DNA of 64,000 bases from Botryosphaeria dothidea. Taxonomy: Eukaryota; Ascomycota; Dothideomycetes; Botryosphaeriales; Botryosphaeriaceae. The notes under the pieces are model-generated. The model was not told the DNA's origin. It made no database searches and worked only from the letters and a program-made list of their open reading frames with translations. Made by a program: the position numbers and the translations under genes. The stretch covers positions 558,001 through 622,000 of the forward strand of contig WWBZ02000012.1 of NCBI GenBank assembly GCA_011503125.2, in the 5' to 3' direction. Position 1 is the stretch's first letter, and every line of letters starts with the position of its first letter. This document shows, piece by piece, positions 33,458-43,300 of the stretch.

Positions 33458-34351
33458 TCATTCATCGGTATCCGCGCTGATGGTACTGCTGCCCCCACCA
33501 TTCACCTCACTCAGCACCTGGGTGCCCACGACGCTTCCTGCATCATTGACGTAGATGGCGCTGATGACCTCCAATCCTGGAAATGGGGCGTACTCGTACA
33601 GGCGCTCTCGCACCTGCTGACCCTCATACTCGGCTTCTATGTCGCGACCAATGAACTTCATGTCGCGATCGTAGCTGCCCACGGTCTTCTCTCCGAGGAC
33701 TTTGCCGTCATTATCGAGGCTCTGGTCGATGATGGCGCCATCTTGCGCAAGCTTTCGGTTGGTGTGTGCGTTTCCGCTATAGTCGTTGACCGAGTAAAGA
33801 ATGTTGTTTTCCAGCCGGAACGACTCGAGATCCTCGCGCGCCTTGAGGTTGTTGGTGCTGGACGATGACGAAGAGCTGCTATCTCCAGTCAGGCCGCTGA
33901 CCGCAGTATCGGCGATCTCGCTGAGACCTTGGCCGAGGGCAGCCAAGGCGGGATTCAGGTCGAGAGAGTCCAGGATGCTTTCGATCATGAGCAGCAGGTT
34001 GGACAAGCGCGCCTCCAGCAGCACTTTGGCGGTCACGTTTTGGATGGTGAGCGAAACCCGGTCGATAGAAGCATCCACGCCGGCATTGAAGTCCAGCAGG
34101 CTAAGGACTTGTGCGGCCAAGTTGATTTTTGCTGTTAGGTTCAGAACCTCGATATCGATCTCTCCTACGTGGACAGACGCATTGAGGAAGACATCGGGAG
34201 GCGGAACATCGACTGAAGTGTTCGCCTTCGTGTTTGCCGTTTCGTAAACGGCAGAGTCTGGGTCGCCCGTGTCCGTAAGGGAGTACCCAATGTAACCATT
34301 CTGCGCCCAGGCAGCGAGAACGAAAGAGAGGAAGAGAAGGACAAACTTCAT
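33458..34351 (-). CDS. Secreted protein, paralog A of a divergent pair
   Basis: A single 297-aa frame with a clear signal peptide (MKFVLLFLSFVLAAWAQ). The middle has a conserved block shared with the gene at 35225: PDVFLNASVHVGEIDIEV, then NLTAKINLAAQV, NAGVDASIDRVSLTIQNVTA and SILDSLDLNPAL. It ends with the shared YEYAPFPGL block. Between them lies a Ser-run linker (S8) and a Lys/Arg-containing stretch. Several N-glycosylation sequons (NAS, NLT, NVT) fit an extracellular protein. I do not recognise a named domain; it resembles fungal cell-wall-associated proteins of unknown function. Confidence 0.8.
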   Translation of the reverse strand: MKFVLLFLSFVLAAWAQNGYIGYSLTDTGDPDSAVYETANTKANTSVDVPPPDVFLNASVHVGEIDIEVLNLTAKINLAAQVLSLLDFNAGVDASIDRVSLTIQNVTAKVLLEARLSNLLLMIESILDSLDLNPALAALGQGLSEIADTAVSGLTGDSSSSSSSSTNNLKAREDLESFRLENNILYSVNDYSGNAHTNRKLAQDGAIIDQSLDNDGKVLGEKTVGSYDRDMKFIGRDIEAEYEGQQVRERLYEYAPFPGLEVISAIYVNDAGSVVGTQVLSEVNGGGSSTISADTDE

Positions 34352-35224
34352 GATGGCACTGAAGTGGGAGACGCAGGATTCAGGACCAAGAAAAAGAGCG
34401 ACGAGAAAATGGACGCCCGCAGAGGAAATGATGGGGCAGCGTGCACTGTTGAACCGATGTCAGGAGTCAACACGTCAAGGAAAACCGGCACAACAGGACG
34501 GGCTGAGGCAATAATAGCGGCCAGGTCCAGACGCACTTGGAAGCGCCAGCGGCACACACGCCGGGCTGCACGGTGACTATATGATGGTGGTTATGCTTAA
34601 CGGCAAGCATCTGGGCAAGGCACTGCATGGCCGTTGAACCGGCGATCGCAGCAGGTGGGCCGAGCCGGGGGAGCAAATTTGACGACCCGATTGGCCCGCT
34701 TTGTTTGATCCACCGGTCGAGCAGTATTCGAAAAGCGCAGTTCGCCCGATGCCTTGGACGGGAAATTGCACGTGGCTTGCCATGACGTCTCGCTGAAACA
34801 CCGTAGGGCCGTATTCTCCGCTCCTAAATGCCATCTCCACCCAATCCTATTCTCACGCTGACCATCATGCGCCACAACGCACCCTTGTCTTTAACCATGC
34901 GGGGGATGAGCCCGCTTCATGCACCAAGGCAAGGGCCTGGCCGGCCCATCTTCCGCGCAGCTATGGCATGACCATGACTATGGCCATCGCGATCGCCTAG
35001 TTTTACATGGGGCCCGCGCTTTTCTGTGCGCGCTTTCGCCCTCTGCTCCACATAGCTTTCTTGCTTGCCTACCCTGCCGTTCATCTCCTTGATTGCGGGA
35101 GCGCGTGCAACTCTCTCTTCTCTCTTCTCTTTCCCTCTCACCAGTCTTCAATCTCTCTCTTGAGGCCTGCGCCTGCTCCAGTCTCTTCCCCTCTCTTCGT
35201 CACTCATTGCCCCTAAAGGAAAAG
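34352..35224. other. Shared promoter region of the divergent secreted paralogs
   Basis: 873 bp between the two start codons. The right-hand 120 bp are strongly CT-rich (tctctcttctctcttctc near 35110), typical of the 5' UTR/promoter of highly expressed fungal genes. No other gene is supported. Confidence 0.6.
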
Positions 35225-36100
35225 ATGCAGCCAACCACCTTCCTTCTCAGCGCTTGGGGGCTATTGTCCCTCGCCGCGGCACAAACAACACAAGGGGGCA
35301 GCAGCACCGCCGCGTCTGCCGGGCCATCAATCACCAGCGCAACGCCAACATCTACTTTCCCAACGGCAACACCAGGCACGAACAGCACGGGCGGCGGCAG
35401 CTCCTCCGGCTCCAGCGCCGGCAACTCGACCGTCCCGGACGTTTATCTTAATGTTCCAGAGCTGCATGTTGGCCGGATCGAACTAGATGTTGACAACCTA
35501 CGAGCGGATATCAATTTAGGAGCAAACGTCGCCCAATTAGTCCAGATTAACGCAGGTGTTTCCGTAAGCATCGAAAAGGTTAATATCACCATCGCCGACG
35601 TGGACGCCGAACTCGAACTCGTCGTGCGCCTGGGCCATCTCGTGGACATAGTCAACCGCGTCTTCGAATCGCTTGACCTCAATCCGTTGCTCATCACGGC
35701 CATAAACAACGTCACGAGCATAGTCGACACGGTCGTCGGTGCCGTCGACGGGCTGCTGGGCAGCATCACCCAGGGCGGCAACACGCTGAACTTCCTCGTC
35801 GACAATCTGGGCAATATCGTCCAGGAGGTGCTCGACACGGCCGGCAGCACCACCAGCACCATCGTCGGCAATTACGCGCAGAACATGACGCAGGTCGGCG
35901 ACGTCGAGCAGCTCGCCAACGGCCTCGTGCAGAAGACGTTCGAGTACGCCCCTCTGAACAGGCTCGTCAAGATTGTGTTCAACGCCGCCGGCCAGGTTGT
36001 GCAGGCGGTCGTTTCGGGGTCGGGCAGTGGTAGTAGCTCGTCGACGACGGCGACGAGTGGGGCGACGAGTACGCCGAGTGCGGCGAAGAGGAGAGGTTGA
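35225..36100 (+). CDS. Secreted protein, paralog B of a divergent pair
   Basis: A single 291-aa frame starting at 35225; the frame is open upstream but this ATG starts the signal peptide (MQPTTFLLSAWGLLSLAAAQ). A Ser/Thr/Gly-rich segment (~20-75) is followed by the block shared with 33458-34351: PDVYLNVPELHVGRIELDV, NAGVSVSIEKVNITI, NRVFESLDLNPL, and near the end KTFEYAPLNRLVKIV. The C terminus is Ser/Thr-rich and ends AAKRRG, with no hydrophobic GPI signal. N-glycosylation sequons are present. Likely extracellular or wall-associated; function unknown. Confidence 0.82.
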   Translation: MQPTTFLLSAWGLLSLAAAQTTQGGSSTAASAGPSITSATPTSTFPTATPGTNSTGGGSSSGSSAGNSTVPDVYLNVPELHVGRIELDVDNLRADINLGANVAQLVQINAGVSVSIEKVNITIADVDAELELVVRLGHLVDIVNRVFESLDLNPLLITAINNVTSIVDTVVGAVDGLLGSITQGGNTLNFLVDNLGNIVQEVLDTAGSTTSTIVGNYAQNMTQVGDVEQLANGLVQKTFEYAPLNRLVKIVFNAAGQVVQAVVSGSGSGSSSSTTATSGATSTPSAAKRRG

Positions 36101-37503
36101 GGGTGGGGAGAAGAGGATATGGAGCGATGGTAGAATGGGTGGTGCTTAAGCTTCAGTGAGAGACGGTTTTTATTGATGGAGAACTATTTATTTTACAGGC
36201 GGGTTCTATGAACGACGGGTACGGAGTGATGCGTCATACGACATCGCCTGGCATATGTTGTATAAGAGTTAATGCGACAGTTCCGACACGATTACTTTCG
36301 CCAGCGTCATGCCCGTGTGTATGGTTGCGGTCCGCACAACGTTGATGAATGACTCGCAGACGCAGATCAGCCCAGGGAATTCTTTGCATATCGCGGGTGA
36401 TTTTCCCGCACTTTGCCTGCGGTTTAATCAACCATAACCGCCTTGTTGGATTCTTGGGTGTGCTGCTTACCCAGGGGACCGGGATGCTGTCCTGCTTGTT
36501 TGGGTTGTGTCGCCCGTCCCGCGCGCTATATATACTTGCCGCGGCACGGGTCGAAGGCAAAGCAGGGGAGGTTGTAGGCCTGATGTTCACCCATAAAACG
36601 GTGCTGGAGTTCTTCTTGAAGATTCTCATTCTAGGAGCGAGCCGGCTCAAGCGCTGTATGGGATTCTGTCGGACCCAGAGGCTTTGGGGATTGCTGAGGG
36701 AATGTGTAGGCTGGACTGGGGTATGGTAGGGGTGCTGATGGCCAGTCACGGGCGTCGGAGGCATCTGCGGTCATCCTTATGTAGATGAGCGTCTTCCGGT
36801 CGGCTTTTCCGGACACATTATTTTACTTCCTGCCTCTGGCTTTTGGGGGAGACGCTCAACCTAGGGTGTTTTCCTTTGAAGTTGCTGCCAAACCGCATAA
36901 GTGATTCTGGTGTTCGATATGGGGATGAGGGAAGACGTCGCCGGCTGCCTCTCGTGTTGATTCGCAGTATAATACTGTCTATGCTTCTGGGGCTTCTTTG
37001 ACAAGTTTAAGGCCAACTGCCCCGAAGACGCTGTATACCACTAGCGATTCCAGGACTCCACATGGCATTGAAAATGAGTGCCAGTTCTTTATTTGTCCTT
37101 TGTCATTCTGGGAATTCTTTGACTGGGATTCTTTGCTGTCTTTTTGAGCAAGGAGTTGGAAAGCTCTCGCAGGTTCTCAGCGCTTTGAAGGTAAGCACTG
37201 CGCGTTTCTTTTGAGAGCGCAACTTGCTATTAGTGAGTGTGCCTGAAGCGGTGAAGACAGTGCATATACTAAAATACAAGATTTCGGTGACATAGGTGGT
37301 TTCTTAGCTGTGTTGGTGCATGGTACGGCCGCAGTTAGCAATTTTCCCGGATTAGTGGAACAAAGCCCGGAGAATCCTATATATTACAAGTCCAGAGAGA
37401 CCTTGTAAGATGCACCCTACATTCAACGTCAGAAACTACTTTATTATACATCTTCATACCATTTCAGTCATTATCGTTGACCACCTCATAAAAAGCAAAA
37501 ACG
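36101..37503. other. Intergenic region downstream of secreted paralog B
   Basis: No confident gene. A 176-codon minus-strand frame at 36234-36764 has no recognisable features. The stretch before 37504 looks like a fungal promoter/5' leader (ctatatattaca near 37377, then AT- and CT-rich). Confidence 0.5.
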
Positions 37504-37701
37504 ATGTCTTGCCATAAGCGACCAAGGGGCAAGTACGAGGCAAATGTCGGTCCCGGTCAGAGCAGTTACATACCAGTCTACTCAGCGCCCTACTGGCAGG
37601 ATTATGGACCGACTGGGTTTATGAGGGGCCCTTTGAAAGGGAAGCTTGACTCGAGGTCGGAACAAAAAAGTAGTGGAGACAAACCTAGTACAAAGCCATG
37701 A
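37504..37701 (+). CDS. Possible small protein (65 aa)
   Basis: ATG in a good fungal context (aaaaacgatg) after a leader-like region. The product is basic and rich in Gly, Pro and Tyr (GPGQSSYIPVYSAPYWQDYG), without signal peptide or membrane segment. I do not recognise it. The frame could be chance; only the start context and the upstream TATA-like sequence support it. Confidence 0.35.
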   Translation: MSCHKRPRGKYEANVGPGQSSYIPVYSAPYWQDYGPTGFMRGPLKGKLDSRSEQKSSGDKPSTKP

Positions 37702-38291
37702 ACAGTTTTAATTCTTGCAGCTGTTATAGGGCCTGAAGCTGTTCTCAATGCTTATGATTGATTTTGTTTTTTAGATGGCGAGATGAATTGCTTCTCGAAG
37801 TTAGTCCCCAAAATATTCCGAGGTGGTTGCGTGGAGACGGGGGCTGCCGACGGTCGCAGCAGGCAAATTACAGCCAATGAATGAAGACAGCTTTTTCTTG
37901 TCTTTTGCGACAGGAAACATCTTTGAATCAATCCTTGACTTACGAAAGAATCTGGAAATCGTGTTCTTTCTGCATCCCATACCGTTGAGACAGTGATTGT
38001 GAAGGATAGTCAAATCCACGGTAAACGATGTCGGCAACGCACCTTGAATCCAGCTTACAGCCCCACATAAAGAAGACGGGCAGGCTTACACCCCCAAATC
38101 ATTCGCCAAAGGATCTCGGCTCCGTGACGACTGAATGGTGATTGCTTCGTCGAGGATTCCCATGCCCAGAATTTACTCCGTGGGGAGCCGGTGGTACAAG
38201 AAATTAATATGCTTCAAATCCACAAGACCTCAACACCACCCCAGGAACTCTGCTGAGCCTGCGAATCCATTCAGAAAATCACGACTCAATC
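37702..38291. other. Intergenic region before the SDR gene
   Basis: 590 bp without a supported gene; presumably promoter and leader of the SDR gene. Confidence 0.5.
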
Positions 38292-39359
38292 ATGCAATTC
38301 TTCCAACCAACCCTACACCCTCCCGCGGAAAACGTGTCTTTCGAAGGGCAAACCGCCATCATCACCGGCGCCAACACAGGCATCGGCCTCGAAACCGCGC
38401 GTCAACTCCTCCAACGCCGCGCCGCCGCCGTCATCCTCGCCGTCCGCACCGTCCAAAAGGGCGAAGCCGCGAAAGCAACCCTCCTCGCCGACCCCACCAT
38501 CCGAGCCTTGCACCCCCACCCGTCCATCACGACCATGCAGCTCGACATGGCCGACTACGCCAGCGTCACGTCCTTCGCCGCGGCCTTCCAGGCCGCCCAC
38601 CCGCGCCTGGACCTCTTGATCCTCAACGCCGGCGTCGGCCCCGTCGTCTTCGCCCGCAGCGCCTCCGGCCACGAACGCGCCGTCCAGGTCAATTACCTCT
38701 CGAACGCCGCGCTACTCTTCGCGCTCCTCCCGCTGCTGCACGCGACGGCGCAGACGACGGGGGCGGCGAGCCGCGTCACCTGGGTGGGCAGCCGCGCGCA
38801 CCGGAGCGCGCTGCCCAGCCTGATCGGGAAGGCGCCGCTGGACGATGAGGACGTGTTCGCGTACTTGGACGACGAGCGGCGGTACTCCGGGTTCGCGCGG
38901 TATCCGGACAGCAAGCTGCTGGGCGTGATGTTCCTGGACGAGCTGGCGCAGCGGGTGGGCGTGGCGGAGGGCCGGGTCGTCGTGAACATGTGTTGTCCGG
39001 GGATGGTGTTCACGGGGATTGCGGACGTGTTGCCGTGGTATGTGCGGGTGCCGCTGAAGGCGGTGAAGATGGTGAGGGCGAGGACGGCGGAGCAGGGGGC
39101 GTGGGTGTCGGTGAATGCGGCGGCGGGCGTGGGGGCGGAGTCGCATGGGGTGTTTTTGCTGGATATGGAGCGCGCAGAGTGAGTTTCTTGCTGATTCTCC
39201 GAGTGGTTTGACGAAGGATACTGACTTTTGTGAAGGAAGTGTGACTTTTTGAAGACTGAGAATGGAAAGAAGACGCAGAAGGTGGTTTGGGAACAGACGA
39301 TGGTGGAAGTGTCGAAGTATGTGGATGTGCCACAGTGGGCTGGGAGACCCGGGAAGTAG
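38292..39359 (+). CDS. Short-chain dehydrogenase/reductase
   Basis: Two exons (38292-39178, 39236-39359) with a 57-bp intron give 336 aa. The Rossmann motif is TGANTGIG (~25-32), the NAG motif lies at ~112-114, the candidate catalytic Ser is ~167 (WVGSRAH) and the YPDSK motif gives Tyr ~204 and Lys ~208. A CCPGMV block follows at the usual place. The general order resembles retinol-dehydrogenase-like fungal SDRs that reduce or oxidise a small carbonyl/alcohol with NAD(P)(H). The second exon (CDFLKTENGKKTQKVVWEQ) matches the usual C-terminal extension of this group. The substrate is not evident. Confidence 0.88.
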
Positions 39360-39510
39360 AGATGGGCGCAATGATGGTCAGCACTCACCAGAGTATGAGC
39401 AGCTCTTGATACAATGCTTCTCAAGTTCGGTTTATGCGGGCTGAGCGGCGCAAGTGACCACGACTGCAGGAATCTGTACGAGATTACAGCATTACAAAAA
39501 GGCTAACGCG

Positions 39511-39593
39511 TGGGGAGTGAAAGCATTCATCCGAACGCAAGTGTCCCTTAAGCATAATTATACTTGCGTCTGGATGAATGCTTCCAATCCCCA
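39511..39593. mobile_element. MITE-like palindromic element, copy 3
   Basis: 83 bp with arms of ~32 bp: left tggggagtgaaagcattcat, right the inverse with few mismatches (gatgaatgcttccaatcccca region). The 19-bp core differs from copies 1 and 2. It lies 150 bp after the SDR stop. Confidence 0.78.
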
Positions 39594-40372
39594 CAGTAAG
39601 GGCACCAGTATATGGTCCCTTTAGTTGAAAAAATACTTACGACACCAGTACACATAAGTCGAACCTGAGAAGCACTGTGGTACAGGAGTTGATTTCGGTT
39701 GTGTGGCTTCAAAGCGAGGCATGAAGGCCGGTGGTCCCTTCTTTCCGCTCGTTGAAGGTGAATTTCCGAAAAAAAAAACTTTAGAATTGAGCTGAGAGCC
39801 GTAGCTATTTATGGCATTACTTTTGTTTTCTGTTGAAGTTTCGGGAGTGTTTCAGGAGAACTCCGCCGCAGTGACAAATGCGGACGGACCCATACTCAGT
39901 GCAATGACACATCCGTTTCGCTGCATTAGGATTTTATTATGACAGTAACGTAAGAAGATGAACTTCAGGATTATTACAGTCGCCATAAGACTTCGAGTTG
40001 GAATATCAAAGCTCTCAGCGCGTCCAACCTCATTCATCGCAACCAAAGTAACCACAATTTGACGTGGTTGGGAAAACAGCCTCCGCTGAAGCGTGGAATC
40101 GCAGAAGCTCACCCTTGATCTTGCATCGTTTCATGGAAATCTGGTTGCCGCTCAGAGGGAGTCGACGCAATCATCCAGGAGCACATTTCATCGTTCGGTC
40201 TGAACATGCGGACACTTCAGCTTTCTATGCACACTTATTCGCATTCGTTGAAACTCAACGTTTCCATGTGTTTGCACGAGATGAAACAGGCAAAGGACTT
40301 CAGCAGATCCAAAACTCCCAGAGTGAAGGGGGAAGAGCCTGCCAGCTTTGCAAAGCGAGGCGGAACTCGCTT

Positions 40373-40393
40373 CCCCCCCCCCCCCCCCCCCCC
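40373..40393 (+). repeat. C21 homopolymer
   Basis: A run of 21 C residues in non-genic DNA. The exact length is likely to be uncertain in any assembly. Confidence 0.9.
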
Positions 40394-43300
40394 ACGACCT
40401 TCCTGAACCAGACTCCTCGATCGGCCTCGCTTTCGTCTTTCGCTGATTGCTTCTCCCGCTCAGGCATCCCGTCTTCCCGTCAGTGAAGAGTGGATATCTT
40501 GATCACTTGACGCAGAGAGAAATAAAGCGGGTTACGGACAACAGCAGCGCCGTTTTCCCACGCGCCGATGGACCGGACAGTGGCGGACGCGGCAGGCCAC
40601 ATCGTAACCAAACGACGCTTCCCCCAATGGAGACTGGGAGACTACGAAGGGCTGTCGGCGCGGTGTGGGAGATACGTGTCCATCACGCTGATCAGTAGAG
40701 GGGGTGAGGTGTTGAGAAAGGGGTGGGTGGGCTTTGTTTGCTCCCCAGCAGCGGCTTTGTCTGCTCCCTCTGCGCTATTCTACTGGATACGACCTGCTGC
40801 AGCACATTACTGCACGTGTACCTGTCCAGGCGGGAGGCACTGGGCCTCCGCGGTAAGCTTTCTGCACGAATGAGGAAGAAGTGACGGGGTTTGCAATCCT
40901 CTCGAGCGAGGGTGCGATCGGCGCGGGGAGCGGAGCAAGCCTTCTCCTCCTAGGAAGTTGCTCCGGTTCCTTCGGTTTGCGAGAGATTGAATGGATAGCA
41001 AGGGGAAAAAGGTACGGTTTGGCTTGACACGCAGTCTGTATAGGCTGCCTTGGTGGTTTGTTGGTGCGGATCCGGGGGAACGGATGGGGCCTGTTTGGTG
41101 GACGTCATAACCCGCTGTCATAAGAGGCTGGCCAGATTGCACTGTGCGAACGAATATTGGCTGACTTTTCGATGCGCTACGGAAGGCTATTGCCAGCGTC
41201 ATGGCACTTCCGATTCCAGGCCGTTGTTCGCAGGGACAACGCCGTTCACAGGTCATTGTAGACGAGAATGACATGATCTTCAGAAGAGGATGTCGCAAGC
41301 CGGCGATGCTGCAGGACAGATAGATTGAGCCTGCTTTTGATTTGTTTATTCGAGCAGATAGAGTAACCGCGCGTCGTCCTTTTCTTGGGTTGGGATTACT
41401 CTCTTCTGTCCGATCTGCGGGCGATCCTTCTTGGAACATGCCACTTCATGTCCTCAATGGGCTCACCTCGCCAAAAATGGCGATCTCAGCAGGAGGCAGC
41501 AACCAATCAAAACGTTCTCAGGCGCGACCGTCCTACCGCCGTCCGCATCGTGACCTCAAGGAGCGTCGGGTAGCATCAGCGAACAGGACTAATCAGCACT
41601 CCCCAAGGAAATCAAGAACCATCAGAAAAGTCACGGTAAGCTTTATTCAATAATATGCACTCGTTTCGAGCAGTCACCGCCTCGATGTGCAGCCCAAGAT
41701 GCACAGTAGCATATCATCGCCTGGCCTTGCCGTCAAGTAGCCATACAACCATGCAACAGCATGCTGAGAAAGCAGGATGAAATACAGCAGGGCGGCATAG
41801 CGCTGCAGGAAAGGGGCTTGTATAGGTGCAATGATCTTGCGTAGTTGACGAGTACAGACGCAAGCCGTGCGACCTACCCCTGACACCACGGCACGCGCGG
41901 ACGAAAGACACGCGAGTGTCAAGTGTCAGTGATGGCCTCGTCCAGGATCAGCGATTTTGACAGGCGCCCCTGTAGCACGACAGGCGGTGTGCGACGGCGA
42001 CGTGGGAATGGAGAAAGCGGGGTGCGAAGGAGCGTGAAGTACTAGTACATGTAGTAGTGGAGTGTGTAGAGCAGGCAATAAAATTGACGAAAGGGCGCTA
42101 TAGCAGCTAGGCACCAAGATGAGCAGGGATGTGCTGCAGCTAACATCGCGATATCTCGGGACGGTGTTGCGGAGTGTAGTCAGAAGGGCACATGATGGCT
42201 GATGTCGTGGGAGGTGTGGGTGACTCGGACAGATCGACGCTGCAGGGAGAGGGAAAGGATGCATGCAGGGAAGAAACGCTGGTTTCTGAGCAATTTCCCG
42301 TCAGAACAGCATCCGGAAGAAAGAAGAAGACAAAAAGGAATCAAAAATAGAATGACACAGGAGACGGCTCGGATAGAATGACAGAGAAGCGGCGTAATTT
42401 TCGAGGAGCGCTCGGAGCCAGGATTCAGTATGCCCGGCATTCCTCGACAATGCCTCGTCGATCAACCTGCCCATCATGGCACACGACATGTGGAGGACCG
42501 AGCACAGCGCAAGCCAGCCCGTGAGCACATCCGCCCGTCACTTCGCCTCACGGACCAGCCGCAGCCTCGAAACCCGCAGCCGTCGATGCGCCCGCCGCAC
42601 AACAGGCACCGTGTCGCCCAGTGCGAAGCCACGACCCTTCCATGCGGCCGCACGGCTCGCATGAGGGATTTGGCAGTGCGCCGTGCCGATGAGAGTCGTA
42701 CTAAGGCTGGCATGTCCATCCCGGGGCTGAGAACCAAGCAGACACCTCGGGTATGACAGTTCTCTCCGCCTGCATCTATGATACTCGCACAAGAGATGCA
42801 GGTCGCTGTGGGATAGGCTGCGACTGCGGCCATCTCGATGGCCGAGGCTGAGGCGAAGACTTGCAGACTTATGGTGCGTAATAGGAGCGGTTCGCGGCAG
42901 CTGAAGTGCAAAAAAAGCAGCAACGAATGTGCACGGTAATCTGCATGAACACCTCGCGGCGGGCGGGAGGAAGGGAAAGGGGGCTGTGGGCTGTCGTGCA
43001 CTTGTGCTGCCAATTCTCTCTTTTGACTTTTTGACAGCTCGCTTGGCGCGCAGATGGGTAACGTCGGAGTGCAGTGCGAGCGGCGCTTGAGCAGGCGAGG
43101 CCGGGATGCGGGCGGGCGTGGAAGTGTCAGTGGGCGGGTGTTCCAGTGGCTCCCACGATGCCTGTCCACCCGTAACCATTGCGCCAGCCATTTGTTGGGA
43201 TTGCCGCGTGGGGGAAGCTCCAGGGCTGTCCGGTGACCAGTGAGGATTTCGCGATTGCATGTCGCAGTCTGTTCTTGGCAAATATGCAAACGGGGTCATG

